Shown: positions 36,691 to 50,901 of the stretch, piece by piece
Layout of the letters: every line of letters starts with the position of its first letter
How positions within the stretch are numbered: position 1 is the stretch's first letter
NCBI RefSeq assembly: GCF_003945595.2
Contig: NW_024104304.1
Location: forward strand, 1,652,623-1,716,622
DNA length: 64,000 nucleotides
DNA from: Pipra filicauda
Lineage: Eukaryota > Chordata > Aves > Passeriformes > Pipridae
Direction of reading: 5' to 3'
Program-made: the position numbers and the translations under genes
The notes under the pieces: generated by a model
Database searches by the model: none
Told to the model about the DNA's origin: nothing
Seen by the model: the letters and a program-made list of their open reading frames with translations, nothing else

Positions 36691-39535
36691 GAATTGTTGA
36701 TAATACTGGAGAATGTCAGTTCTTGCCCAGAGTTTCATGGCTGCCCACCTGAACGACTGAGAATATTAATGTCCATTTCAAAAGTACTTGTTTAGAGGGA
36801 TGTTCCAAGAAAGGATATTGGTCTTTTCATGCATCTACAAAATCAGAAAGTGCAAGCAATTTAAAAGGAAAAAAATCTAAATAATCAAAAGATTAAACAA
36901 ACAAAAGAGGGGTAGAATAGACAAGAAACAAAAATTTATATTTTCATTTTTATTTTCTTCTGGTTTCTCAGAAGCCTCCAATGGATTATAGTTCCTTCTT
37001 GGTTGAAAAAGATTTTCTTTAATTCTAGGAAGCAAAATCGTGACTGTTCGCAAAGTATTGTACAAGATATGGTATCAGACACTATAAAATACACCTTGTT
37101 TTCCATTATAAAATGTTTCTAAAATAGAGAAACCCAGGATGAAGCTGGAAGGTAAGCAATCTGGGTATCTGGAGAGAAGGGTGTCAGGAGATGGCCAGGA
37201 GGCTCTCAAGGAAATACAAAGCAGAAGAAGGAGAAAAGAGATGACAGAATCAAGCAAGGTAACAAACAAACAAAAAATATAAAGGAGAGGAAGGGTAAAA
37301 GTTCATGTCATGTTTCATCAATCTTTTGTTTGAAGACAACAAGTTATGAGGCGGGACATGAGAAATCAAGGGAACAAATCTGAAGATTGTGCTGAGGTGG
37401 AGAATAAGCAGGGAGCTAAATGAGAAATGAGCAAAGGTAGAGCATCTCACTGATTAAGCACACTTTAAAACCTTAATGTTAAATATTAATTTATGTTATC
37501 CATCTAAATACATATTTATATATAAATATTTTATACATATATATATATATATCCCTGAAATGTTAATGCACATGTTAAATTTTGTCTCCATGATCTAAAT
37601 TTAACTTGCTAGTAAACCTTGCTCCTCACTCAATATTCTTAGGTTTAGGAATCTTTTGATTCAAATATGCCAAAAAGCCAAAAACCTAAGGCTGGAAATT
37701 CTCAGGCCTCAAAGTAAAAACTGACACAGACTCCAGAGTTTGGCTATTTTTTCAGCCTCCTGGAAGGGCAGGGACATGCAGGACAATCATGACTGGGAGC
37801 ATATACCCAGGGGCATCAATTAATAAGAATGAGGGGCACCAAAGAGCCAATCTCTTGAGCCAAAACTATTGCTAACCAGTGCTTTCTGCAAATCACAGAT
37901 GCCTGAGTGTCAGGGATTGTCCCTGTGAACTGGAAGTTGACCAACTATACCATCCAATGGCCAGAACGGATCTGGGCAAACACAATTCACTAGATTCTCC
38001 AAGAGAAATATGGGTCCTGGCTGAAACACACTATCCAAGGCCAGGGACCATTCACAATAAAAGTTCTGCATGCACCCTCTGTTTTGCAGAGCATGAGACA
38101 TGACCACCATGGATGCAGCCATTTTCATGCCAGTTTCAGTACCAAGTAACAGTCCTGAAAATATTAATATGCTTAAGTAGACACAGCTTACATCTGCATG
38201 CATCAGGGCCTGAGAATCACAGTGTAGTTATCTGATGTTCATTTCAGTTTTTTTGAGATTAAATATAATAGGTAGGGTTCGCTCTGCAATTAGGTCATGT
38301 TTGCATTTTCCCTATGAGCATGTAATTTCCTTAAAAGACTCTTCTTAGGGACTTTATATATCAAGGTTTAAAAACAAAAACTAAATGGATAAATAAACTT
38401 CATATAAATGGAGTTTAAGCATAGTCTATGACTATACGTTAAATGCCACTTTAGTATTTGCTCGGGTATTTCAGAAAGCCCAAGGCATCCAAGTCAAGCA
38501 AGGTCAAGAAAAAAAAGTTGACTTGTCTTAGCAACTCAGCAATGTCTTACTTTCAAAATACTACTACAGCTGAAGTTACACAGATATGAAAAGAATTTTC
38601 CATAAAATTGATTGATTCCAGCTTTTGGAAAAAAAAAAGTCATATGATATTTGAAATCACGCATCTATCTACCAGTAGTTTAGAACAGAGTAGGAAAAAT
38701 CATCATTCTGTAATCAAACCAAAAAAATATCTACAACTTGATAATAGAAAATATTATTTAAATAGCACATCAGTAGGTAAAAGTCCAGATTTTGGAACAT
38801 CAATATATAAATAAAGTGACACGGAATGATAATAACAGGCTTGCTATTCTTTCTGCATTCTTTTCTAGCTTTTATGCCTATAAATTGATGCTGCCAACAT
38901 GAACACTCCAGTGACTTAGTCTGCATTAATCAAAAGATGTGCACTGCTCTACTTCAGAAGATGCATGCTGCTACAGAAAACATCTCTACCAATTAAAACT
39001 GCAACACACAAATTAAAGGCTAGGCTATTGCTGTGATATGAAGACACATTCCAGTGTGTGCAAACAAAAATGGTGCAATCCATGTAGTTAACTAAAAATC
39101 TTGGACTAATGTAGCTTTTCCTAAGTGGCTGTCTGGCAAAAAGAAATGAAAATATACAGACTGACCTTTGTGATCTACACTGTATTTTGGGTATTGTCTA
39201 TCATCCTCTATTAAACTTCTCTTCATCACACCATATGGAAAACATTTCATAGAGGCAAATTCTATGAATTTGAAAATAAATGTTTCAGAGCAATATATGA
39301 TGTTGTTATTAAAGAAGCACCTGAGAAAACTAAATGTTTCTATGGACTTACTACAAAAGCTAACACAAATCACAAGCTGTGCAGAACAGGTTAAACAGAA
39401 GGCATCTTGAAACTCAAACAGAATCTCTTACTTGTCTGATAGCAGCTCTAATGACTGTATGCCATGGGGATCAGTATAAAAAGTGCTGTGAAAACCTTAA
39501 ATTAAAGAGAAATATAAAAAACATCAGTACCAAGA
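36691..39535. other. Intronic sequence with a GC-richer patch
   Basis: An (AT)8 tract at 37537-37552. The patch at about 37740-38110 is GC-richer, with opposing short frames and an AATAAA near 38056; its origin is unknown. The rest is AT-rich without features. Confidence 0.5.
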
Positions 39536-40272
39536 GATCATAGAATCATAGAATCATAGAATCGATTGGGTTGGAAAAGACCTCTGAGATCATCGAGTCC
39601 AACCCTTGGTCCAAATCCAGTCCATTTACTAGATCATGGCACTCAGTGCCACGTCCAATCTGCGTTTAAAAATCTCCAGGGATGGTGAATCCACCACCTC
39701 TCTGGGCAGCCCATCCCAATGCCTGATTACTCTCTCTGTAAAGAATTTTCTCCTGATATCCAACTTAAATTTCCCCTGGCGGAGCTTAAGCCCGTGCCCC
39801 CTTGTCCTATTGCTGAGTGCCTGAGAGAAGAGACCAACCCCCACCTGGCTAGAACTTCCCTTCAGGTAGTTATCGACGGTGATGAGGTCACCTCTGAGCC
39901 TCCTCTTCTCCAGGCTAAACAACCCCAGCTCCCTCAGCCTCTCCCCATAGGACTTATGCTCCAGTCCCTTCACCAGCCTTGTTGCTCTTCTCTGGACCCG
40001 CTCCAGCACCTCAATATCCTTTCTGAACTGAGGGGCCCAGAACTGAACACAATACTCACGGTGTGGCCTCACCAACGCAGAGTACAGGGGAAGGATCACT
40101 TCCCTGCTCCTGCTGGCCACGCTATTTTTGATACAGGACAAGATCCCATTGGCCTTCTTGGCCACCTGGGCACACTGTTGGCTCATGTTGAGCTTCCTGT
40201 CAATTAGTACCCCCAGGTCCCTTTCTGCCTGGCTGCTCTCCAGCCACTCTGTGCCCAGCCTGTAGCGCTGCA
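39536..40272 (-). mobile_element. Young CR1 LINE 3' fragment (antisense)
   Basis: The best preserved CR1 here. The plus strand starts with reversed terminal repeats (ATAGAATC repeated three times) and continues into the CR1 C-terminal coding region. On the minus strand one frame stays open for about 210 codons, with [20 protein letters not shown], then [16 protein letters not shown], then [16 protein letters not shown], ending near 39632. The 5' end is truncated at 40272, as is usual for CR1. It has no RT palm or endonuclease, so it cannot move. Confidence 0.93.
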
Positions 40273-43200
40273 AATGTAAATGATGTAAAACTGACATGTT
40301 TAAGGCAAAATTAACTCAGCCCTACATTTTAAAGATGGTTAAGTACTTAATTCATTCTGAAATTAAGGACTCAGATGAGCAGGCATGTTTTGAAGCCTTG
40401 TCCTTGATGCTTATAAATAACGCCAGGGCTGGATCATGAAGTTCTGTAAAGACAAGTACAGCACTAGATACAACACTAGGAAACTTGCCCATGATTCACA
40501 CCACTGTGCCAACACATTCTCATTTCCAGGATGAAAGGGCTCTTTTGAGATTCAGATTCCACCAAATATGCTGAGATCTAGAAAAACACCATTAGTAAAC
40601 CAGTGGGAATAAGACAAGAAAAATGTGTGACTTCTATTCAGTAAACATGAAATAAGCCATCCCCTTGTTTTGATCATCTCTTTTTCCTGTTATGCAAAAT
40701 CCCAACCAAAAAGTGGCATCTGAGCAACGAAGACACACCAACTAGACTCTTCAGTACTATAGTTTAAAGAAAGCAAAGGCCTAGTCTTATTACATTTATA
40801 TTCTCATTACAGCAAAAAATTGAGATAACAAATCTTCCACACATAGTAACACTATATTTTTCTTCTACTGTTTATCTCTATACACAAAGAAGAGCTGAGT
40901 TTATATTGAAACCCTTCACTTTAAGCATTTACAATTAACTTTTGTACTTACAGAAGAAGGAAACCCTTGTGGAAGCAGGAAATATGAATACTATCTGTTC
41001 CAGTTAAATTAATTTTGAATTCAGGATTCAACTGGAACATAAATTAATAGAGTAATGATTACCTTTGTTTTTTTTGTTTAGAGACATATTTATTTGTAGT
41101 AATTGTGTTAGAACTGTAATTGCAAAGAAACAAGTTGAAGGAAGCATTACTAAACATTTTAATAGTCCAATCGTGCTATTAGCTTGTTGAGATGCATAAA
41201 TAAATTACAAAACCAATAATGGAAACATTATAACTTCAAATATAGCAAATGTTATGAATTATTCTGTACTACATTGTGCTTGTCATAGTCCAAAATTGAT
41301 TAAGTCATGGGTAACGCAGAAGAAAGAAAGATACCTCATGGTAGATGTTAGTCCTTAATCCTAGTGGTGGAAGACTCTGCAATGGCAGGAGGCATAAAAT
41401 TACCAGGGCATAATAGCAGCCACTTCTCAAGAAAGCCCAAACAATCATGGCTAGAACTGGTTGTCAGCCTACACAGAAGTATCTTCTGTATTTTGGTTAT
41501 TTTTCTTTTTAAGGTAACTATGCCCCTTTTTTTTTTTTTCATTCTGTGGAATAGATGACATATAATAAAAGTTAAAAAATCTGGAGTTGCCTTAAAAGTG
41601 GTCTTGAATACAGTACTTCTGAATCTTCAAAACATCAGTCCAATTCTTATGAAGATTATTATATTCTTGTTTCGCTGCTATTACTCCTAACACATAAGAG
41701 CAGAACTGCTGAGCAGCACACTGGATTCTCACTGTGCAAATTTTTCTGGTTGCTCTCTGTGGATCCCAAGTTTCACCATCAGTCTCTAGTTCGCACACAT
41801 TAGATTCTGATTACTTTCTGTCACTTCTCTCAAAACATGCTCACTTTATCTAAACGGCTCCACATAAATCACTTAAATCCTGGTAAGCATGATGATGCCT
41901 GATCTTCTACTCCACTGAATACCAGATGCTGTAAAAAGATAAGAGGTATTTTCACTCTCACTGCTACCTTATTCTCAGCAAAAAGCATGACAACCTTATT
42001 GAAGGTTGACATTCAGTAGCAAAATCAGAATGATTCCAAATATTCCAAGTGTTTTATGTTTTCTCTGCAGTCTGTAATTATATTGATACCATACGGTTAA
42101 CTCACTCTATCTTAACACCACTGTCACTGAGAACAGACAAGGTAGCTGGAATGCAAACCAATACAAAATGTGAAGATACTGCGCCACATAAAAGTGAAGA
42201 ATGGCGAGATACGTTATTTCATAGGAGGTTCTCAATAACAGATCTGTTGTTTCATCACTGCCTTTACAGCCTTCTGCTATACACTATTTTAATCTATACT
42301 TTTACTTCAAAAAAATCACAGTATTCAGAAAAGTATTTGCCAAATGAGACATTCATTGTCCATGCTATGTATAACTTGGATTCATGAAGAAGCTGATACA
42401 GAGATATTTTGATAAAAAGAGCTAGATTTTAATATACCAGTTCATCTCCAGGGAGTCATGGACCATTTGATAGATATTAGAAACTGCAATTTCAGGCAGT
42501 GTAATTATTAGGCTTGTGCTAGAACCAGGACAACTTAAGACATTACATCACAATACAGGTATAAATAAATAACAGAACAGTCCAATCCTCAAAAAAAAGT
42601 GACATGGCTAAGGATTGTACCATCTCAGCCTTTGCATGCCAACACGAGGGTAACAGTAAGCTGAAGGAGTGAATTTTAGCAGCAGTTTCTGGCCCTGACT
42701 ATGTTTAGAAGATGTCTACCAACCCCTAGAAGATGGTTTCTCAGAATGTCTAGGATCTCAGCGGACACATAAGGGTAAGTAAATTTATTTCAAAAGGGGT
42801 ATGTATACAATCAGTTTTTCATACAATTATGTGATTCTTCAAAAAAAAAAAACAAACAAAACTAAACAATTATAACAGCAGTACAAAGCATTGACTATCA
42901 ATGAATAAGCACAAACTGTTGAGTAAGCAGGTTAAAGCCCTCTACATCTGTGTACATCAATCTATCAAGCACCTCATGGTATCACCAGCAGAATAATAAC
43001 AGTCATTAATGAAGTATCTCTCCATTTAACACCTCTGGTCACATATAATGCTTTTCAATTATCATGGTCATACAAAAAAAGCACAATAAATATAATATAA
43101 ATGCTGTATGTTTTCTCTTTCCTAACGACATCAGGTCTACACTTCACTAAAAAAGCATTTACTTAACTTTATTATGATAAGGTTAAAATAAATTTCATTG

Positions 43201-44292
43201 CTATTTTTTTGTACTCTTCAGCAACTAATTTGTCTTGATTACCTGATGATGAATTCTTTATATCATAATGTTATAAATACTTCTTATAAACATCAATATA
43301 GCATTTTTCATAGTGAATATATGCATTGTTAAATACCTGAGTGTATTTTAACATCTTTACACTGATATAACCTAATGCTGAAATATGTTTATTATTCCTT
43401 GGAAAATTGTGAATCTGACCATCTCAGGTATATATAGCACTATGTAAGTCACAGAAATACAGAAATGTGTCATCTCACTGATTTCAAATCTGTTCTTCAG
43501 GGTTTATCAGCAAATCTATACCCCTACTGCTTCAATATACAACCAAAATCACCTTCACTTGTTTCAGCATATTTTCAATGATAGCAAAAGTTCTGAAGAA
43601 ACAATCATGGAAAAAAAATACAGGACCTTAAAGTAAATGTCAAAGTAAAATGAGCAGAGTAACTACTGGGTCATTTACTAACAAGGAGAAAAATTATTTG
43701 AAGAAGAAAGAATTAAATGCAGGCATATGCCACAACAAAGACAAAAAGACATCAAAACACAATGACAGGAGACAGGAAAATCCTAGGACTTTTCAGTAAA
43801 TTAAAGACAATAGATGACAGCCATATGGTTATTATTAACAAACATCAGCACTGCAACAGTCTCAGAGGAACACTTCTAAAGCTAGTCTTAGATGTAATCC
43901 CTTCAACCCAAATTATGGAAATTCACTACTGAGGTTTTCCATCTTTTAACGACAACATGAAACACCGACACAATTAGCAAATAAAGCATCTACTACTCAA
44001 AGGGAAGTCATTTTTCAAGACATATGTTTTCATGTTCCTCATTACATGCTTATCGTGATTCCACAAGGCACAGTCACAAGGCAACTTGCTGTAAAAGCCA
44101 GGAGGCAGATGAGGCAGCAGAAAGACACAACAGTATAGTACAAATAGAGAGAAGAGATCCCTGAAAGAGGAATACAGTCAAAGGGTTGGCACTCTGGAAC
44201 ATGCCTGCCTGCCACTTTACTACAGCACTTATCTTCCAGCCACAACTGACACGTGCTTTTGGCTCCTCTCCCATTCCTACAGAACAAACTGT
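40273..44292. other. Intronic sequence, no gene seen
   Basis: AT-rich, with a T-run near 41527-41540 and an A-run at 42840-42852. No gene or repeat recognised. Confidence 0.6.
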
Positions 44293-44560
44293 AGAATACA
44301 ATAGACTCTTTCATTTGGAAGGGACCTACAGTGCTCATCTAGTCCAACTGCCTGACCACATCAGGGCTAACCAAAAGTGAAAGCATATTATTAAGGACAA
44401 TGTAAACACTGACAGGCTTGGAGCATCAACAGTTTCCCCTCTAGGAAGCCTGTTCCAGCGTCTGACCACTCTTCTTGGTGAAGAAATGCGTCCTGATGTC
44501 AAGTCTGACCCTTCCCTGGCACAGCTTTCAACCATTCCCACAAGTCCTATCACTGGAAGA
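44293..44560 (-). mobile_element. CR1 LINE 3' fragment (antisense), old
   Basis: Reversed CR1 tail (TTTGGAAGGGACCTACAG, CATCTAGTCCAACTGCC, then GGAAGCCTGTTCCAGC and GTCCTATCACTGG). Many substitutions; older than the copy at 39.5 kb. Confidence 0.82.
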
Positions 44561-45485
44561 GATCCTACTCAAGTTGTCCCACTCTTCTGACTTGTAAAAG
44601 CTCCACCCTCATTTTCTACCCTTCCAACTGTTAAAGACCAGTGGAAAGTGAAAGAGAGTAGCAGCCAGGGAAAAAGTCACAAGCATGTATGGATAGGATG
44701 GAAGACTTTGAAGTGATTGAATCAGTTTTACTGGTTGTATTGAAGGAGTTATTCTGCTTCTCCAAGCTGATTTACACTCAGTGCAATCATAGCAATGGTA
44801 TGAAACACTGTATGTTGCTAACAACTAAAAACTAATTCTGATAGGTAATTGGTAGATTTATATCTCTAGAAAATAAGTAACTATTTTACATGCTGCTCTC
44901 TTAATATTCACTACATAGAAAGAATAAAGTATCTGAAATACTGCTATTAAGGTAAGCAGAGGACAAATTTGTCCACTCCAATGGTAAATTTCTGAATATG
45001 TGAATATGTGAAATGTGAATCAGGAAACTGGTTTTGCTAAAGGGTAGCATAAAGCCCTCAATTTTATAAAAATAACTAGTCATACCAGGCCACAAGCCTT
45101 AACTGTCCTTGTCTGGTCTTGAACTTACTTTTGCCTGATTTTAGCTGCATCTGTATTTTTTGTTGCAACTGTCTGTATGGCTTCTCCTAGCTGAAACAGC
45201 AACAGAACCCAAAGTTCAGGCATCTACTCCACACTTTCCAAATTGTATAAACTGAGTTGGTTATCACATAACTTTTTTTTTAAGCTTAACTTTTCCTCAG
45301 CTTTCCAGTTGAATGGTTCTCCTTCACCAAAAGAAATAGTACCATATAGGGAAAAGATAAATGAACCTCAACAATCATGCTATTAGAAGCCCTAGAGATC
45401 AACAGAAAAGTAAAAATATGGGTTGAAATAGATAAAAATAACCCTGAACAAACTCAATATAAGGAAATCACCACCACTGACACTA
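44561..45485. other. Intronic sequence left of RTE copy 1
   Basis: Nothing recognised. The RTE-like similarity does not extend convincingly left of about 45486. Confidence 0.5.
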
Positions 45486-45683
45486 CTCCTGGTTTCGAGA
45501 AGAAAAGGTAAGGCAACGCAGAAAGAACCGTGTCTTGCAGAATTCACCATCTAAGGAGTCTTTCTGCTGTGCCTTTTGCAATCAGATATGTCTGTCACGT
45601 ATTGGCCTCATAAGCCACCACCGTGCCTGCAACAAATGTGGATAGAGTCTTCCCAAATCTTCGTTCGCGAAGCCTAGCCATGA
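45486..45683 (+). mobile_element. RTE-like LINE 3' end, copy 1
   Basis: The sense strand encodes a Lys/Arg-rich stretch, then a Cys/His finger: FCCAFCNQICLSRIGLISHH, RACNKCG and a stop at 45643-45645. A short 3' UTR follows (TCTTCGTTCGCGAAGCC, TAGCCATGA), running out at 45683. A second copy is at 60.8 kb. A tiny 3' UTR ending in ATG/TGA-type repeats and a C-terminal zinc knuckle with SRIGL-SH fit the RTE group of LINEs (such as AviRTE, known in some birds). Clade assignment is by recall. The element is heavily 5' truncated. Confidence 0.6.
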
Positions 45684-48600
45684 TTCCTGGTGAAGAAGTG
45701 GGATGCTGACAACTCACTAAAGCATCCTGCCCTTGACCTAGGACTATAGATCATCAGAGAGCTGAGAAATCAGAAGGGTAGATCAGATATTTCCAGCTAT
45801 TGATTTCATTGTATTACTAACAAATCTCAATAGAAATTGTAATTTTTGATGGCATTAGCATTGTTACAACTGGAATAAAAATAAGCAGTTATCCTATTTC
45901 AGTTAGATTGTTAAAGCATTAATCAAAACAACAATAAATTCTAATTCTTGGATCCTCCTGCAGAGTGTGCTCTTTTTGATTACCCATGTGAAGTTATGTA
46001 AATAGGAGAGGATCTGTGTGTTTCCTCCCGGAGACCAAAAACAAAATTACAAAGTTATAACATCTGATGGAACACTGAATGGAAGAAATAAAAAGAAATT
46101 CTAAACACCTACTTTTTGAAGCTTGAAAGTGCATGCTACTATTACAAGAGCAGAAGTACACAGCGAAATTTAAGCTAAGAAACAAAAATTAACAGCTAAG
46201 CTATGCACCTACAGAGTCTGATGCACGATGGCCAGTTCGGACAGTTTCTATGGCATGGACAGCCCATGTTCACAACTTGCTCTCATTAAACCCTTTCAAG
46301 TGTTGTTTCTCTCTTTCCCGAGGCACAAAGAGCACACACAGATCACCAAGGCTGGCACCACAGCACACCAGACTTTCCAGACCAGTGAAGCCCCAGTGCG
46401 GCAGGGAGTTCCCAGTTCCAGGGAGCTGCCCTGGCTCCTACACCCTCAGCAATGTGCACGCTGCCAGTCTAAGCCTAAGTATCAAAAGGGACATATGGGA
46501 GACAGGTACAAGGTCATTTGCAAAGCACTAGACATTTTTTGACCTGTAATTTATAACAACTAAATATTCTCATTTTGTTAGGATCAATGAAAAGCCTATG
46601 CTGTTCTCATTCTGCATACTCTTTCCTCTTCCTGCTGCATTACACTCATGCAGATGCACACAACCACATCTCTGCTGCACCAGCTCCTCTTGACATTCTC
46701 TAAAAGGCATTTGAGCTATCACTCACCAGGAACAAACTTAGACTAAACTTTCAAGGATGCTGTCAAGTTCATTTTTACATATACCATACTGGAATTTCAT
46801 GACGCTGCAATTAATTGGAAATTCATTGAAAACTACTTAAAACCTACAGAAGAAATATCATATCTATCACAAAGTACCAATTTATTTTATGGACATAAAA
46901 TTCACCCAAGAGTGTCCCTAATCCACATAATTTTTGACTTGATACTTCTGATAGAACATTTCCATCAGCAGATATACAAATGAAAATACACAGGCGCAAC
47001 CATTCTTTCAATGAGTTCAAAGCCATAGAGTATAATTCATATAGAGTGCACATACTCATTATCCCACATAAAGCTGGAAAACCTGACCATTAAGCTGACC
47101 AGTACACACCCAGGCTTTGCAGAATTCATTTACTGAACTGCTCTCCAGGCTGCACTGAGAGAACTGAACACAAGGAGTCAAAGGTGCAGAGCTATAAAGG
47201 AATAACTGAATGAAGAAATGACAGAAGTTTAAACTATAGAAAGGTATTTGCAAAAATGCTACCAGAAGAATAAATATTGCCCCAAAACAGCAGTGGCACA
47301 GAGTATCCAGGGAAACATGTTGCGCGCATGTTTTCCATCACCTAGCATTTGCAACATTCATCTGGACAGATGAAGCTTATAACAGCATACCTGATTCTGT
47401 TAAAGGCATGACAATACAGAGGATGTGACTTTTCAAAGAGCCTTACTTTTCTGTAATCTAAGATATTTTTAGTATTTTTTGCTGCTGAGACTTTATTTTA
47501 GCCAAAATTTGCATTTGGCTTGCTGCAATATAATACATTGCATGTATCATCACTGGACTGGAAATAAGTTAATACTGGTTTACACATCTTTGATAAATCA
47601 ACACATTGAAAATATGCACTTGAGAAGACAGAAGTCAGCTAGGTGTTCCACAGGGAAACAACACAGAACTTGATAGAAATTTGGAACATCTAAGAATTCA
47701 GTAAAAACAAACTGAGCAATAAAATAGTATGTTTGGACACCCATTTAGAGAGGAAAATAAATTTAACACCTCAAAAGGCTGAAGTAATAGTGCCTCCCAA
47801 ACTTTCTGAAGCAACACACTGTATCAGGGAACTGACCTTCTCACATCCCCAACTCCTGAGTCACCCCCAAGGTTCTCCTCCAGGAGTTCTGCCTACAGGC
47901 AGTCCTCACACTGAACTACCTCCAGTGCTTACCTCGTAATGGTATAAGTATCCTGAAAGCTCCTTAGTATTTCCTTAAAAATCACAAACACGTATTTACA
48001 ACATACAAAAATAGTTCCTTGAGAAAAATTATTAAAACATAGTGAATCTACTATGATTCCTTCCTGAGTGGTAGAGTACACAACAGAAGAAGAAAGGCAA
48101 TCAAGAACCAGAAGTATTTCTCACTGTGCAGAATAATAAATGCAATTTAAAGTGGTCATGGAAAATTAATGAAGGCAAATGGATTTAAGTATAAATGACT
48201 AATAGCAATAGTTGTGAAAGGCAGAGAAGTTATTTTTTCTCACAAAAATTTGAAAGTAGTATTTACTTTCCATATATTTTCTGAAGCTATTATTATTATT
48301 ACTTTGCACTTAATGAGTGAAGAAGTGTAGCAATAACTATGCAGCACTCTTTGGTTGTATTTAGATAAAATTGTGAGGTAGCCCATTTTAGTGTTTCAGG
48401 CTCCAAAAATGCTATTGCTGAGCCCAGAACAGTGCTCTGCTGTTGGCTCTGCAGGCATTAGCAGCTTTACTAATTACTCCACTGTTACAAATGCGAACTA
48501 TGACAAAGCAATGCCCAGAAGTCTATGTCACAAGCTGCCCATCCCGAAGAAAGCAGTAGCCTTTACACTCTGAAGACATTAAAGCACTACTTACTTACTA

Positions 48601-49398
48601 TGTAGTTAAAGTCAAAGATCTACACATTTCAAAGCTGACACTGATATATGTATGTGGATTCACTCTTCACAATTGTTGAAAGCTAGATAAGCAAAAAAAA
48701 GCGTGTGCAGAAAAAGCAATTGCTGTTCTTCTTGTTCATGATCATAATTATAGCATAAGATGTGGGAATCATGGAATAGGGTCCACTTCTTTAAATGCAG
48801 GTTGCCTTGCATTATCTAAGCCTTGGGTAAGTAGATCTGCAAGTGACTGTCCTAGAACAAGCACCTTAAGTCTCCCCTCTAATCAGCAGAAAGCAGCACA
48901 TGTAATGTAATACTTGCAAAGATGGGTAGTCTACACAAATGACTGATTCATATGCTGCCAAGAACAAGACAGAATTTGATCCATTGAATATCTGTGCCCA
49001 CTACTCCCTAATGAGTACCCAAGGAACTGATGTTAAATACATGCACCCCCATGGGAGAGAATTCCAAGGTATGACAGCAGTGGTAATCATCTTTAAAATA
49101 ATTTTCCTGAACATTTATGGATGAGTGCAGTAACGCTGGCAGAAAGCTTTCAGACTTAGCAGGGAAGCGCCCCACATTACAGCCAGGCAGTGCTAGGAGA
49201 GGAGGTGAACCTAAGTCCCATTAAGAGGTTTTCAGGCAAACAGCCTCATTCATTGATTAACTTCCTCCTCAGTCTGAACAGATACACATACACGTCTACA
49301 AATTCTGAGTAGAGGCTCCTTGGGAACATCAGAAGGGGCTTCTTAATGTCTTCTGATGAAGTCACTGCATTATACAATTTCCCTCTGAATGAAGGAAG
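45684..49398. other. Intronic sequence, no gene seen
   Basis: A GC-richer stretch at 46228-46542 has two overlapping plus-strand frames (104 and 93 codons) without recognisable motifs. No repeat identified. Confidence 0.55.
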
Positions 49399-49511
49399 AA
49401 TCACAGAATCAGCCGGGTTGGAAAGGACCTCTGAGATCATCAAGTCCAACCCTTGATCCACTACCACAATGGTTACTAGACCATGGCACTAAGTGCCACA
49501 TCCAGTCTCAG
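49399..49511 (-). mobile_element. Very short CR1 3' tail (antisense)
   Basis: Only the last ~110 bases of a CR1 (ATCACAGAATCAGCCGGG through ACATCCAGTCTCAG), an extreme 5' truncation. Close to the tail at 50.9 kb. Confidence 0.88.
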
Positions 49512-50901
49512 GAATACATAGAGTATGGTATGAAATGCATTTTGGGGAAGAGCAAAATGATGAATCCTTTCAAAAATTCCAAAAAAATTTATTATTTTTT
49601 CCTCAAAGGCTTTTTTACTAAAAAAATGTAACACTGTAATGAATGTAAAAGGAAAAACAAAGAGATCAGTAAAGAAAAAAAAGATAGGACATTTTTCTTA
49701 GGTAGAGTTAGAAAATCACGCCATCATACAGAGCTAGATTTGAAATTATTAGGTTTCATATATATTAGACATCCAGAACTTCAAACTCATGCCATGAAAT
49801 GTCAAAATAATAAAATACAACCATCTATCTCTTGTTCTAACAAGGAGCTCTGTTGTATTACTAGAACTATACTTTTACTAGAACTATTGTATTACTGGAA
49901 CTATAGACTATACACAGGTAATTTTGAAGCTTTAATAAAGGTAGCTCTAATTTAAACATTACCTCTGGCAACAGTCAATCTGAAATATTCCAAAAAACAA
50001 CACAGACCTAGTAGGCACTGCTTTTAAACAACTCTGAGAACATGCAAGTCAGCTAGAGCTAGAGTGAAATTTCTATTAAAACTGAAACGTATTTAATTAT
50101 TAAGTGGGGGAAAAAATTCTTTCGAAATTGCTCTGACTCACACTTGACCTCAAAAAATGCTCCAAATTGTTCCCAAATCTACTCTTAGTTTTTTGTATGT
50201 TTATTTTACATTAAGTTTTCAAGGAATGTTAAATGACATCTCAATCATATACTATCCATGCTTAACACATACATGAACATTCTGCTGTCTCATTAAAAAA
50301 GGATCTCTTTGTGACTCTGTTGAGACAAAAATCCCTCAGCATAACTGATCAGTGTTACCTACAGTAAATAAAGTAGTAGAGACCAAATAACCTGCAGCAG
50401 TGAATCTGATGAGAAACTTGTTTAAACATGTCTTAAAATGGCTCTTTGTGGTCCCTTTGCAAACACGTGTTTCTTAACCTGACCAACATATGTAGGAATA
50501 ATAGTCAAAACCCCAGCTACTGCAACCAGGGTATGCATAAACTGTTGTACTAGAGCACCACTGCATTCTGCATGATAAAAGCAGGGTTTAATGATGAATT
50601 CCAAGAAACTAAAGTCCAGACAAACAGTACCCTCAGACCAATGAGAAAGTTTATCATAAAAGTTTTTTTCTTTCTTCAATGTGACAATTCACAATTCCTT
50701 TCTATACTGTGTGTTGACATTAAGACAGAACATAGAAAGCAGTCACAATAGGAAGACAATGTTATAGTTCTAACAAAGGTTGAGTTCTCAATTCCCAACT
50801 TTAAATGATTGTCAAAAGACTATGGTACCCATCACTAATTGATATCTGTATTAATTATGCAAAATATGTTAAACCAGATTGCTCTGCATGGATTACAGGT
50901 T
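49512..50901. other. Intronic sequence, no gene seen
   Basis: A small imperfect tandem repeat (TATTACTAGAACTAT-like, three times) at about 49855-49906. Otherwise featureless. Confidence 0.55.

Noticed and set aside
39719..40207. 162-codon plus-strand frame
   Set aside because: Antisense shadow of the CR1 C-terminal coding region.
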